The notes beneath the pieces are model-generated. The model ran no database searches, was not told the origin of the DNA, and worked only from the letters and a program-made list of their open reading frames with translations. The position numbers and the translations under genes were made by a program. Below, piece after piece: positions 25,824-37,876 of a stretch of DNA of 64,000 nt. The stretch is from Megalonaias nervosa (taxonomy: Eukaryota > Mollusca > Bivalvia > Unionida > Unionidae), in NCBI GenBank assembly GCA_016617855.1, contig JAECUM010009701.1:1-64000 (forward strand), given 5' to 3'. Numbering within the stretch: the first letter of the stretch is position 1; every line of letters begins with the position of its first letter.

Positions 25824-26118
25824 ATCATATAAATTTGCTTACTAAAATGTACGTGTTGATGGGTGTGAGTAAAGAGCTGTAAGAATGCGTGCCCATGAAG
25901 CTGTTTTAAGAATAGTCTTAAAATCTCAGTTTGCTTGCGTTTGTGTTAAGATGTTCCGTGTTCTCCTCTGCGTGTATATCTGCGAGAATGCAGAAAATTT
26001 TCATAACTGAGTGTGAATGACGTGATTTTATATTAGGCGTATTTGTACGTTAAAAGTACTTTGCTTTAAAAAAAAAAAAAAAACCCACTGAGTTTGCTGA
26101 ATTTGGACATACGTTTGA

Positions 26119-26170
26119 TGTGTGCGTGTTTGCGCGCGCGCGCGCGTGTGTGTGTGTGCGCGTATGTGTG
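26119..26170. repeat. (GC)n/(GT)n alternating purine-pyrimidine tract
   Basis: A GCGCGC run flanked by GTGTGT runs. Such tracts can form Z-DNA. Copy B has a pure (TG)n at the corresponding place (60133-60191). Confidence 0.9.
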
Positions 26171-26185
26171 CAACGTAACTATTTT

Positions 26186-26346
26186 AAGAGTTTAATGTTG
26201 TTTTTGTTTCTGAGTTTACCGTAGTATAAACTGTCAGTTGCCGAATCACACAGCAAATAACGCCCGAAGGGCATTATGTAAGGGTGTGAGTCGCCAACTG
26301 ACAGCTTATACCACGATAAATTCAGAACAAACAACGTTAAACTCTT
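26186..26346. mobile_element. Fold-back MITE with ~65 bp arms
   Basis: AAGAGTTTAATGTTGTTTTT, then a CTGTCAGTTG-CGA-TCACAC arm, is mirrored by GTGTGAGTCGCCAACTGACA ... AACAACGTTAAACTCTT. The loop is about 30 bp (AGCAAATAACGCCCGAAGGG region). It is absent from duplicate copy B, so it, or the larger block it lies in, was inserted in A or lost from B. Confidence 0.8.
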
Positions 26347-27892
26347 GTAATTGCAATTCTTTTTCATTTTATTTATTTTATTTTTTCATTCCTATTTCGG
26401 TTTTTTAGAGATATTTCCTATAAGTTTAGGCACTTGTTTAAGCGTATTAATTCTTGTTGAGGGCGTCTGCTTCGTAGTTATTTATAGAACAAGGGATTCT
26501 CCATCTGCGACGTAATAGCTGCATCAACATCAAACATATAATTCTACCAATGGTAGGCGATCTAATGTTTTGAATATTCCTTTCATGGTCTTAATCTTTT
26601 ATCTAAACTTGGCATATGTGATCTGAGTAGTTCAATATTCAAAGCAGAGGATGTGTTGCTTTTGTTTGACGTATGAATGACTCTTGGATTTGATGCTCTC
26701 ATGACTTTATTGTGACTTGGCCGAATCGTTATTGTCCAGACACGTGAGTAACCAATTTTCGCTTCTTTAACTCTATTTTCGTGTTCATTAACAGTTTAGG
26801 CTACCTACAAGGGCTACTTACAAATGAAATTAGGACTATGGTTATTGTGATGGGGGTCCATTAGTCAAACAGTGCAAGACATTCGACCATGACATTTACG
26901 ATAGCGGGGGGGGGGGGAGGGGAGAGCAGGATTTTTATTTTTACCAACCCACTCCCACATCGTAACTATCAAGGTCGGCGTCCTCTCAATTCCTGTATCC
27001 ATTTGCCTAATGTTTTAAATTCGTTTGTAACAAGCCAGAGTGAAAGTGCTGTACAAGATAACCCCAATGGTCTTTTGGCAGATTTTGAGTTTCCCAGATT
27101 TTTTTTTAAATCTAATGAAAGAAAGGATCATTTATCTTCAGAAAAATTATAAATGTTTGTTATTTGATTCTGTCAAATCAGTTTTTTAAATTTTCTATAT
27201 ACAATATAAACCCACCGGTTTTATTTAGTTTTTAAGGCATGCAGTGTGTACACCTTCCAATTACTGTTTGCATTAATTTACTTTGCACCTGACTCTATTA
27301 ATAGAAGTATAAAGTAGTTCTCCGTACAGTTTATACAGAAATAAAGGCAACTGGGTATGATCACATGATTATGTTCTGACCAATGGAAATCGTTCCTACA
27401 TTTAACAGTTGATGCGACTGCAGTTATATAACTATGCAACATAATTTGCGCGTATGTTGGTACAAGTTTATATAATGCGACAATGTGTATGCAATTTAAA
27501 AAAGGTGGGGGCTAAGGGATGTTGGTTTCCTTAAGAATGTTAGAGACAGATTGAATGGCAGACAAATGTAATGCCTGTGTGTGAGGAACACATTTGTGTT
27601 TTCATTGAGGTTGTACATATGTATCGGTCTGAAAGCCAATGTAGACGTCATTGCTCAGAAAGAATGAAAACTGTTACAGGAAAATAATACGAGAAAATCA
27701 TTCACTGAAAATAACAAACATTTTATGAATTTTTATTCTTAGTTTTATTCAACATCTTATCAGAGAAAATACTCCATAAAAATAAAGCATGTATTAATAC
27801 AGAATTTAATTAATTACATTATTTCAAATATAATAATATCAGATGCCGTTGTCAAAAGCCGACTGATATAAAACTTCAAATCCATTCGAACA

Positions 27893-27940
27893 GGTATGTA
27901 TGTATGTATGTATGTATGTATGTATGTATGTATGTATCTA
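27893..27940. repeat. (GTAT)n microsatellite
   Basis: About eleven GTAT units just before the 50 bp satellite. Confidence 0.95.
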
Positions 27941-27946
27941 TGTGGC

Positions 27947-28255
27947 ACTAGACTACACAATTTATAATGACTAGCACTTGTATACATGGATATGTTACTA
28001 GACTACACAATTTATAATGATTAGCACTTGTATACATGGATATGTTACTAGACTACACAATTTATAATGATTAGCACTTGTATACATGGATATGTTACTA
28101 GACTACACAATTTATAATGATTAGCACTTGTACACATGGATATGTTACTAGACTACACAATTTATAATGATTAGCACTTGTATACATGGATATGTTACTA
28201 GACTCCACAATTTATAACGACTAGCACATGTACATACTGGATATCTTACTAGACT
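27947..28255. repeat. 50 bp tandem repeat, about 6 copies
   Basis: Units start ACTAGACTACACAATTTATA at 27947, 27997, 28047, 28097, 28147 and 28197. The first five are almost identical and the last is diverged. The array is absent from duplicate copy B. Confidence 0.95.
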
Positions 28256-29165
28256 GCAAAACCTTTATTGTAGACATTAATGCTTATATTTATGGTGAAT
28301 TGAGTATGCATACGTTAAGGATGCATGCCAATCATAACAGACAGTAAAATCATACATTAAAATTCCAATCAGAATCTTCATTGACGAGAATTAGATATGT
28401 GTGTATTTCAAACTATTGCAGAAGACTACATTATACAAAAAAATATTGTTTTCTTCATATATTAATCTGAAGAGTACAACTATAAATTAGAAGCCATTTT
28501 TTACCTATTGTCAGCAATTTGTATGAACGTATAAATTCAGTGATAATCTGGGTTTATATTCAATTATAATACATGTGAATTTTGGTTTTATAGTGAGGAA
28601 ACACCTGTACGGTATCTTTTTATTACTTGTGAATCCTATCTTATTTTCATGGTTAAAAAGCTACAACTTTTTAACTTGAACACAATTGTATACTGGACCC
28701 GATAGAAGATTAGAGGTTTATTATAAGAAGCATTCCAACATTTTCCTGTTAAAACTTTAAAAATAATTTCAGTTTGTATGAGTCTCCATTTAAACTTAGT
28801 TTACTTTCAGAAGGCATCAGGATGTATGCTTTTAAAGGGCCAATTTACCTGTAGAAATATTCATATATTTCTTTTGTTTTAAAGATCGTGATAAATCATT
28901 TCAAAGGTGTTGACAACGAGCATACATATTGGTGGGGATAGTTTTTCGTGCGAGAATGGTAATACAGTAGAATAATAAGTCATAGATTAATGAATCATAG
29001 AATCATATTTCCGCAAGATTTGACGGATATACTCATTAAATAATATACGGAATCTTTATCCCCGAGGAAGTTTCATAAAATTACTGCCAAGATTTTATAG
29101 TCCTCTAAATTAATTTACCAAAAGCAGAGCTGAGTCACACAGAAACAAGAAAACCTGTTATACAC
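28256..29165. other. 3' flank of orphan gene, mostly unique
   Basis: No feature seen beyond AT-rich sequence. On the minus strand this would contain the 3' UTR and poly(A) site of the orphan gene, but no single signal stands out. Confidence 0.4.
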
Positions 29166-29352
29166 TTAAATTCTCAGTAGTTTGAATAGTTCGGTGAGGG
29201 AGTCCGACTTTGCTGGTTTTAATTCATTTACAATGGTGCGGCGCTTTCGAGTTTTCCTCATACTCTTTGATTTCCGAACCCGTTCTGGACCGCTCTCTTT
29301 CTCATGTGTCCATGTGGATGTAATGGCGCTGATATCTGCATTGTTGACACTT
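29166..29352 (-). CDS. Orphan gene, coding exon 4 (C-terminus)
   Basis: The acceptor CTCTACAG precedes a phase-2 exon coding 61 residues that begin SVNNADISAITSTWTHEKES, include the basic patch RKSKSMRKTRKRR and end SLTELFKLLRI before TAA. The paralogous exon at 60758-60943 is 1 bp shorter and frameshifted. A longer ORF in the other frame is a shadow. Confidence 0.75.
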
Positions 29353-32300
29353 CTGTAGAGTGGGAAAAAGACTAAAGTAAATAACTCTTGAATTAGACAT
29401 AAACCAAGATATAGTCATGATAACTGACAAGCAAATTTCAAGATACTGGAACTTGTTTATTTCTTTTTTATTTTTTGCGAACACATACTGGCGTTGAACA
29501 AGTGCATTGGAAAACAATCCTAGCTGGAGCGAATAAGGTATCAAGTGAGCTGAAGGTACAGCTTTCTTAGCAAAGGCAAAAGACCATTTGATGAATATAC
29601 AAATTTAGAATATCAGGGCAACGTGATGTACGTTTAACACATGCAAAACGGTATCAACATCTTTTCTTGAATGTTTAAAATTTAATAAAATTTGGACAAT
29701 GTAAGCTTCACAAAGGTTACACCAAGTGTCAGAATGATGGTGAACGAATCTCCTGAGATAGGCAGTAACAACACAGTAATTGACAGTCTGGTTCTCAAAC
29801 GTTTGCTTTTCAAAAGATTCGTTCTCAACTATTCACACAAAAACGTTTGGTAAGTCTGCATTACAAAGAAAGGAAGTAAACCATTCACACAAACTGTAAA
29901 TCTTAAAATCTGCATTTAAAAGAAATAAATGTTCCATCCTGACTTTACTGTCCCAATTAACATAAAATATAAATCCGTTTACACAAGAACAAATACTTAA
30001 TTTGTTCATGAAAGAACATTTATGGATCTTTAAGAAAATAGAAAAACAAAAACTCCCCAAGACATTCAGTTTATGCTCAGATAGTGCAAACATTTACTTT
30101 TTAACTGATTAAAACACTTTATAAATATTTTCTACTTATTCAGAAACGTCTTCTTCATGCAGCTGAAACTTAATTAAAATGTACATTTTTAACAAAACAC
30201 GTGCAATTTTTAATGTATATCAACCGGCAAAATAAATCAATGTGGGACTCACGCAAGCAACAAAGTTCCAAAGTTGTTACCAGATCCCTTTCTTGAGGAA
30301 GAAGGTCTGTCGGGTTCTTGACGTAAGGGCAATGGGTTGGGATCTTCGTTGTCTTCCTTATCATCATTGGTCTCTCTTTCTTCATGTTCTGGAATAAAGT
30401 CTTTCAATACTAGCTTTCTTGTCTCGCCATCAGATTCAAATTTTTTGGTGCCGCTGACAGTGATGTCGTTATCTTCAGATATGAATGATTTATTGCTAGA
30501 CTCCTGTTCTTGTTCAGAGAGAAATCTATCAAGTTCCTGACTGAAACATGATGACTTAGAAACATCATTCTCATCTACCCCTGTCCTTCGTCTCTTTTTC
30601 TCAGATTCTAAATCCTCATCTTTAGAAGAAGCTGGTTCTTCATGTTCTTGGTCAGAGCATGATGGCTTAATCTCCTTCTCATTCTCATCAACTTTTCGTT
30701 TCTTGCTTTTTTCCTCAGTTTTTATATTCTTCTCTTCTTGGATCAATACAGGCCTTCTTACGTCTCCTACAAGCTTGCTTCTTTTGACTTTGTTGTCGTT
30801 ATCCTCACAATCATCGTTGGTCTTTCTTTCTTCATGTTCTGGAATAGTGTCTTTCGATGCTAGCTTTCTTGTCTCATTATCAGATTCAATTATCTTAGTG
30901 CCATTGACAGTGCTGTCGTGATCTTCAGATATGAATGATTTATTGCTAGACTCCTGTTTAGAGAGAGAAGATCTCACAGGTTCCTGACTGAAACATGATG
31001 ACTTAGGAACATCATCCTCATCTACCTCTATTTTCGTTCTCTTTTTACGAGATTCTAAAACATCATCGGAAGAAACTGGTCCTTCATGTTCCTGGCCAGA
31101 GTATGATGACTTAATGTCATTCTCATTCTCATCAATTTTTCTTTTCTTGCTCTTTTCCTCAGGATCTATATTCTTCTCTCTTTGGATCAATGCAGACCTT
31201 GTAACGTCTTCTTCAGGCTTGCTTCTTTTGGCTCTGATGATATTTTCCTCGGACAGGGAAGAGCCTGCTCGCTTGGTATTTTCAGAAAGTTCAGAAAACA
31301 CAGTGTGTGCCTTCTTTGCACCATTAACCAGGCTATCTTCTTTTCCCTCTTTTTCTTCTTCCTCCTGTCTCAACATTCTTTTCCCTCTTTTAATGGACCC
31401 CTTAGGCTCGCTTAGGGTGGACAGTAAATCTACAGAGGAAACAATTCGGATAACTCTGTCCACACACCCATTTGATGTGTTCATTGTGAGTGACAGCGAG
31501 TTTGGCGATAACCGTCGCTTAGCTTTTATCGCACACCTTTTGGCGTCTTCCTTGATATATGTCTTGGTGTTTGATTTTTCATCTTCTTTATCTGAATCCA
31601 AATCCTTTTTGACTGGTGGCCAAGTGCCAGAGGAGGCCGGCTCTTTTGCTGGAGCGACTATATTTCCGCATATCTTGAGGTCCGACATGAGGAGGCGGAT
31701 CTCTTTAGTAACCTCAATTTCCTTTTGCTCTCTTCCTATCCCTGGGTGGAGTCTTCTGCTGCTTCTGGAAAATGGTGTTCTATTATCCTTTATATCAGAG
31801 TTACTGCCGCATGTGTCAAAAAGACCTGAAGTATTAGGTCTTCCACCTTTAGATTTCTCTGTGCGAATCCTTCCTGTGGTATTTTCTTGTTGCCACTGGC
31901 CCTGTTGCTGGAGGAGGTCACATGCTGTCCTTGCTTCCCTAAAAATGAATAAAAATGATCAGTAAAATCCGGATCCGTTTCCTCTCTTTTAGACGAGAAC
32001 ATCAAACTTTAGTCGCCAGCCGTTCAAATTTCTCATCACTCACATTTTAAATTTTTTTTTATTGACATCTGCTTAATATGATTTGCACATTGTTGGGAAG
32101 TTATCAGAAACAAACAAACAGACAAATTTTTTTGCGTAAGAAAATGAACTAGGTAAAACACTTACTTTAAAAGGCGATCAATCAATGCTACAATGGCTGG
32201 ATTGTTCTGCGTTCCATCTTTGGATTCAGCTGCTTTGGGCGAGTCCGTGACGCCTGTTGTATTATTCGCATTTTCCTCTGCCACCGTTCCTTTCAAAAGG

Positions 32301-34068
32301 TGTAGTTTTTCCTTTGTTTGCAAATGTTTAGGTCTCAACTCTTTTGCTTTGGTACAGGCAGGATCAGATTGTGCCGAAGGTGTTGCGATTTCAGTAGGAA
32401 TTTCATCCGTGACTGCTGTTTTACGGATGTCATTTTCGGAATCGTTATATTGTTCTGTGGCGTTTGATGCGAATGTCTCTTTGGCGGAATTCGTGAAATT
32501 TTGATCCCCTTTAGAGGTTGCAGGCCCACCGGTATATTTTGTGTTTGGCTCTTGGAAACTAAGACGCATATAATTGGTTAAATCACTGTGTTCTCGCCAA
32601 CTAGTAGTGTGGGTTCTGTCCGCCATATGTCTGCTTTGTTTTACCGGCCTGGCCCACTGCTGTGGGATTTGATATCCAGGGAAAACACGATCGTATTTTA
32701 GCCTCAAATCCGCCCCAACTGTTCCTCCTAATGTCGAACATTGTGTCACTACCCTACGATCAGAATCTGGGGACATTGCTGGGTAAACCGTACTTGCTGT
32801 CCCATTCTCTAGATATGGTGCCCGTAGGAGAGGTGTACCAATTCCAGATTTTGATATATGTATGTTTCCTCTCCTCTCAAGGCTCTGCTCTTGTGATCTT
32901 TGTCCACTGCTTGGATTTGTAGCAACATATGTGTCATGGTTTTGTACCATAGGAACATTACTTGGAAGTGGTGAAACAGATCCATATATTGGTAAATGTC
33001 TGTTTCTTTCCGTCTCAGCAGTTCTTGTTGTTGACCTTAATCTAATGTTTGTAGGTGAACCTACACTCTTGGTTGCGTATGGTGCCTTGCGATACTGTCC
33101 CGTTCTAATGATGCGTCTACTTTCTGATTGGACCTGCCAAGACCCAGTGCGCGGCGAAATATTGGATTTGTCATTTTCATATTTTGTCTGACTAATTTCC
33201 TTGATTGGAAGAAACATTAATTGTGCGGAAGGTTCGTTCTTATTTCTTTCATCTTGTTTGAAATATTCAACAGAAGTTTGATTGTGTTCCTCAGTCGGAG
33301 GATATGTTGATGTTGAGAATTGCCTGCTCTCATTTATTTGAGCATGTATAGAGTATTCAGATGATATCTGTTTTGTACCATTTATAAGCGTTTGTCTTTG
33401 GGAATGGCCCGAATAGTTTACTTCATTTCTTTCTCTTTCGATTAACGGCTGTACTCCTGATGTACGACTTGGTGGAAGTTGGTAGGAGCCTGTATAGCAA
33501 ATTTCTGGATGATTCCAATATCCACCATCTTGGTAGTAGAATTGTTGGTAGGGGTAATTATGAGTTTCCTTTTGGTTTCCATATTGCTTTTGGAACTGAT
33601 GATAGGTAAATGATGATGGATCGTGCATTGTTTGTGTCTGTTGTAATGGTGGTCGACATCTCAGTGATGGTGGTCGAGGTCTTGGTGTTGGCGGTCGAGA
33701 AGTTGGTAGTAGCGATCGAGATATTGGCGACGGCGGCTGACATGTTGGTGACGGCGATCTAGAGATTGCTGACGGCAGTTGAGATCTTGTTGAAGGTGGT
33801 TGAAATCTTGGTGGTGACGATCGAGACTTTGGTGATGTTGATCTTGGAACTGCTAGTGGTTGTGCCGGTCGTGGTCTTGGTACATGTAAATTTCCACCAT
33901 TTGCAATGGACGCATTGTTTGCATTATAACCATAACTGATGAATTTTCGACCGGTATTGTCATTGTGTGTCAATGAACTTTGTCCAAAATATTTCCTATT
34001 GTCTCCATGATATTGTGACATCGGTTGCTGATACTGATATGTTACTGATCGCCGATCCTGTAATAATG

Positions 34069-34151
<83 letters not shown>

Positions 34152-35578
34152 GTTCATATGAAGAGAACGGAGCTCAAATATATTCCAACTTACCCCTATA
34201 GGTGGACGTTGCCATCTAATAGGGGTAAATTGAATAATGCGCAAGCTCTCATTTTTATGATTTTATTATCAGCCAATGAGGGTCCTGCCAATCCCTTTAA
34301 ATACACTCCACTACCAACCATCTGACATTAAGACGCAAAATGTTAATTGCTCACGCAAAACCATCGCACAAAAAATTTGTCACAGTTTTTTGACACATTT
34401 CCTTGATGGTGTGTTCTTTCAACAAACGTTTATTTTAATCATATGATGTCGATTGTTGTCATGTTTCAATTAAAAAGAAACTGAAACTGATATATAAATG
34501 AGAAAATTTTAAATTTTTTTATCATGTTAAATGCATCATTTTAAGAGGATTCTATTTCAATTTACAATATATTGAATCGTTTGATACACTAACTATTGCC
34601 AGTGTAGAGTCTCACTGGAACGTCTTTTTGTAGAACATTTTTTGTGCATTGATTTTTTATAGACTTTTTCTTACTGGTTGGGCATAAGTGCATGAACTTT
34701 CTTGTCAAATGAGTTAGTTTTCACGATATGCCTTAGAAGTCTGGAATCGGACATTCAAGTTACATTTTAACCGCACTGTTGCATCTCTATGTCATATTAA
34801 GCAATGGATATCTATGTCATATTATGCAATGAATAATCTATGTCATATTATGCAATGGATAATCTATGTCAAATTATGCAATGGATATCTATGTCATATT
34901 ATGCAATGAATAATCTATGTCATATTATGCAATGAATAATCTATGTCATATTATGCAGTGGATATCTATGTCATATTATGCAATGGATAATCTATGTCAT
35001 ATTATGCAATGGATACTCTATGTCAAATTATGCAATGAATAATCTATGTCATATTATGCAATGGATATCTATGTCATATTATGAAATGGATATCTATGTC
35101 ATATTATACGATGAATAATCTATGTCATATTATGCAATGGATATCTATGTCATATTATGCAATGGATAATCTATGTCAAATTATGCATTGGATATCTATG
35201 TCATGTTATGCATTAGATAATCTATGTCAAATTAGGCAATGGATAATCTATGTCATATTATACGATGAATAATCTATGTCATATTATGCAATGGACAATC
35301 TATGTCATATTATGCAGTGAACAGACTGAATGTTATGACCTTAACTCTCCATGAGTCAGTTGCGATCATGGATGCTTTAACAAAAAGGAAATATTTTCAT
35401 GAAGTTGTTTTGAACAGTCATGGTAGCTTAGCAGGTTGAGCTTCGGACTAATAATACAAGGGTCAAGGGTTCAAAACACGCCTACGCCAGCCCATGTCGG
35501 CTACCTTGGAGAGTCCCTGGAAAAGACACTTCTTCCGTTACTTCGGCAGTGTAGTTAAATCAGGTACCCACTAATGCA

Positions 35579-35654
<76 letters not shown>

Positions 35655-36133
35655 CGTTTGAATTAATTATTTTGGCCGAGACCGAAACTTGAAAACCACG
35701 CGAAAAGAGGTGAGATGTTAGTGATTGGTAAAAACACGGGCCATAGACCATTCGACCATTCTGGGCCCATCTTTTATAAGATATCTTTTAGACAAATTAT
35801 ACTTTTCGTATTTATTTCGACTCTTTCATCCATCACGTCTGCAATTAGCCTTCGTTGCCCTTGTCTATGTGAAAGCACACTTGTTTTGTATCTGATAACT
35901 GGTGATGATGGGATGGAGCTTAGGTGTATTCTAAGTTAGAAATCTTTTAAGCTAGAGTACGAATTTTAGGCTCTGGTTTGTAAAGTCCATCCGGGGCCCA
36001 GCTTTTCATTATTAACTTCTTACGAATTCAGCAATTTAGAGCGATCTCATAATTAAAGAACCTTTAGTGACCTGTAATAGAAACGATTTAAAGCGATATC
36101 ATTTTGAATCATAATATTCTACCTCTCATGATA

Positions 36134-36188
<55 letters not shown>

Positions 36189-36673
36189 GCAAAAATAGCA
36201 GTGCTGATGACGACGATAAATATGGCTATAGTGACAGATACGTGGGTTAGATATTGTGACACGAGAAACAATGACAAACAATGATTTTTTGTAATCAAAT
36301 TATTTTTGAGAGGAATTAAATAATAATAAAGAAATCTGAGGAACTTCTTCTGTCTTGACCTTTCTTGCAAGTAGTTTCTCAACTTGGTAAATGCAATGTG
36401 AGATTAACAAAAGACAGACAGATACACAGACAGATAGACGGATATGCAAAAAGACAAAATGTATGGGACTTACATCCATAATAATGCCACATAGCAAACA
36501 GATCAGGAGAAAGAGGAAAAGACTGTCGAACAGCAAGGTTGAAACAGAAACCTTTCACTTACCAAATAGCTTTGGAGATAGGGCTTCTTGGTTTCCCAGC
36601 TCTCCTCATAAGCCTTCCGATCCCGGTCATTCACTGTATAGGTGTTGTACGGTGACTGTGTCATATGTGTCAT
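29166..36673 (-). CDS. Orphan gene: 1,291-residue low-complexity, probably nuclear protein (4 coding exons)
   Basis: Exons on the minus strand are 36673-36563 (to donor GTAAGT), 34057-32166, 31938-30253 and 29352-29166. All three joins keep phase (0, 2, 2), all introns are GT..AG, and the total of 3,876 bp is divisible by three. Residues 97-180 are rich in Pro, Arg and Ser, and about 180-230 in Gln and Tyr. Residues 640-690 look helical. From about 750 the chain is Lys/Glu/Ser-rich with basic KSKKRK patches and a 148-residue tandem repeat. The tail has a strong basic patch (RKTRKRR). The patches suggest a nuclear, disordered protein. I do not recognise a family and assign no function. Duplicate copy B has decayed, which argues that copy A is kept open. 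Confidence 0.75.
30253..31938 (-). CDS. Orphan gene, coding exon 3 (charged repeat region)
   Basis: A 1,686 bp exon open throughout, from acceptor TTTTTAG to donor GCGTGAGT. It codes about 561 residues, starting EARTACDLLQQQGQ. Two head-to-tail units of 148 residues (about residues 920-1067 and 1068-1215 of the whole protein) each run from IQ-EKNI--EEKSKKRK to IPEHEER-TNDD. At DNA level the shift is 444 bp. The plus-strand 283-residue ORF across it is the antisense shadow. Confidence 0.8.
32166..34057 (-). CDS. Orphan gene, coding exon 2 (Pro/Arg/Gln-rich)
   Basis: A 1,892 bp exon open throughout. The acceptor is ATTATTACAG, whose upstream tract is a (ATT)n microsatellite. The donor is AAAGTAAGTG, which splits an AAG codon completed by exon 3. 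It encodes a Ser/Pro/Arg repeat stretch (PPSPISRSLLPTSRPPTPRP-like), then a Gln/Tyr-rich part, and ends in the predicted helix IVALIDRLLK. Confidence 0.8.
34060..34150. repeat. (AAT)n-(ATT)n mirrored microsatellite at a splice acceptor
   Basis: About 13 AAT units switch to about 17 ATT units, giving a perfect hairpin-forming palindrome. On the minus strand it ends 2 bases before the CAG acceptor of orphan-gene exon 2. ORFs of poly-isoleucine across it are artefacts. Confidence 0.95.
34151..34781. other. Intron sequence, nothing recognised
   Basis: This lies between the microsatellite and the minisatellite in the 2.5 kb intron between coding exons 1 and 2. AT-rich, with no repeat or exon seen. 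Confidence 0.5.
34782..35322. repeat. Minisatellite, unit 23-26 bp, about 21 copies
   Basis: Units are variants of ATCTATGTCATATTATGCAA then TGGAT or TGAATA, with alternating short and long forms that differ by 2-3 bp. A 63-residue ORF across it only reflects the repeat. Confidence 0.95.
35421..35580 (+). mobile_element. SINE family 3 copy
   Basis: Box A GTAGCTTAGCAGGTTGAGC, box-B-like GGGTTCAAAACACG, then a body with CTGGAAAAGACACTTC, ending TAAATCAGGTACCC. A long (TC)n run follows directly. Confidence 0.65.
35580..35651. repeat. (TC)n microsatellite after SINE
   Basis: A pure TC run of about 35 units that directly abuts the 3' end of the family 3 SINE. Confidence 0.95.
35679..35769 (-). 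mobile_element. SINE family 2 head fragment
   Basis: GGTGAGATGTTAGTGATTGG, then GACCATTCGACCATTCTGGG, matches the last 90 bp (tRNA-like head on minus) of the 7.2 and 14.5 kb copies. Body and tail are missing. Confidence 0.65.
36136..36188. repeat. (ATT)n microsatellite
   Basis: About 17 uninterrupted ATT units in the intron before coding exon 2. Confidence 0.95.
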
Positions 36674-36675
36674 AT
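36563..36675 (-). CDS. Orphan gene, first coding exon
   Basis: Acceptor TTATAACATAG, then AT and ATG at 36673-36671. It codes 37 residues that end AYEESWETKKPYLQSYL before the donor TTGGTAAGTG. It exits in phase 0, which matches exon 2 (starts DRRSV). The acceptor implies an upstream exon, best explained by the untranslated exon at 39155. If an upstream coding exon exists, the true start would lie further up. Confidence 0.7.
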
Positions 36676-36696
36676 CTATGTTATAAAGGAAAAGTA

Positions 36697-37176
36697 GATG
36701 AAGGATTTACCGCAAAGATGAAGGATTTACCCCAAAGATGAAGGATTTACCGCAAAGATGAAGGATTTACCCCAACGATGAAGGGTTTACCCCAACGATG
36801 AAGTATTTACCGCAAAGATGAAGGATTTACCCCAAAGATGAAGGATTTACCGCAAAGATGAAGGATTTACCCCAATGATGAAGGATTTACCCCAACGATG
36901 AAGGATTTACCCCAAAGATGAAGGATTTACCCCAAAGATGAAGGATTTATCCAAAGATGAAGGATTTACCCCAACGATGAAGGGTTTACCCCAACGATGA
37001 AGTATTTACCGCAAAGATGAAGGATTTACCCAGAGATGAAGGATTTACCGCAAAGATGAAGGATTTACCCCAACGATGAAGGATTTACCCCAATGATGAA
37101 GGATTTACCCCAACGATGAAGGATTTACCCCAACGATGAAGGATTTACCCAAAGATGAAGGATTTACCCCAAAGAT
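36697..37176. repeat. 20 bp minisatellite, about 24 copies, abutting a splice acceptor
   Basis: The unit is GATGAAGGATTTACCCCAAA with C/G and A/C variants at fixed positions. A few units are 18-19 bp. On the minus strand the array ends about 20 bp before the acceptor of the first coding exon. Confidence 0.95.
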
Positions 37177-37833
37177 GCAAACTATCTAACTAGGGTCTTC
37201 TTTAAACTTTCGCTCCTTCTGAGCCACTGACAAGCAGGTCACTTGTCGTATTGGAAAGCTTTGTCTGAATTTAAAAATATTTCTGACAGATATTGATAAA
37301 CATTTTACTAATTGTTTTCATCTGTAATACTAGAAAGAGGTGTAGGTATTACCATTTGTATCCAATGTGCACTTTATACTCACATATACTGATATTGGCT
37401 CTTTACTACCTCCTCTTATTATGGCTCCCCCACAAGAATTCTTGGGGCCCATTAATAACAATATAGCAAAGAGAGCGAAGCAATAATGTTTCCGGTATAC
37501 AATCCCTCCAGTTTCTGGTTCGCTTGACGTTCTGGAGGAACGTTTTAGAAGTATAGGTTCTTGGAAATAGCGGGTGAGGTTGGGTTTTGACACAAATTAG
37601 ACATATCCTAAATTAGTGCCTTGCATTTGCTCGTGAATAGTCCACATTTAAATATGAAGGTCAAAGAGATAGATCTGCCATCGAATAATGCGCAACTGAT
37701 CGGAGTCTATGTTTCTCGCTTCAATATCGGGATTGACCGGTTGGCTTAGAATATGCGTGCAGCAAATATTAAACAGAAGCTGAGATCTGTCAAAGTCGGT
37801 GAATTAGTTAACTTCCGGGATCAAACAATATGA

Positions 37834-37876
<43 letters not shown>
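37834..37876. repeat. (ATT)n microsatellite
   Basis: About 14 ATT units in the 5' intron of the orphan gene. Confidence 0.95.

Larger units (their letters stand above)
25821..32040. repeat. Segmental duplication, copy A
   Basis: This interval is collinear and in the same orientation with 59870-64000. Shared blocks include GTTAAGATGTTCCGTGTTCTC (25950 / 60001), the TATGTATCGGTCTGAAAGCC block (27618 / 60399), the terminal orphan-gene exon (29166-29352 / 60758-60943), the long exon (30253-31938 / 61830-63727) and the intron start ACATCAAACTTTAGTCGCCA (32000 / 63961). Copy A carries about 1.25 kb (26180-27427) and about 1.2 kb (27870-29100) not found in copy B. Confidence 0.9.

Noticed and set aside
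31114..31965. 283-residue plus-strand ORF
   Set aside because: It is the antisense shadow of orphan-gene exon 3; its Ser/Leu/Phe bias mirrors the Lys/Glu/Ser codons of the other strand.
33967..34244. ORFs with long isoleucine runs on both strands
   Set aside because: Translations of the (AAT)n/(ATT)n microsatellite.
35081..35272. 63-residue repetitive ORF
   Set aside because: Only reflects the 23-26 bp minisatellite; no start context or domain.
36697..37176. CRISPR-like regular array
   Set aside because: Units are contiguous 20 bp repeats without spacers, in animal DNA; this is a minisatellite.
37330..37593. 87-residue minus-strand ORF with a GTGAGT after EPISVY
   Set aside because: Joining it to the next exon would create a stop; no domain seen.
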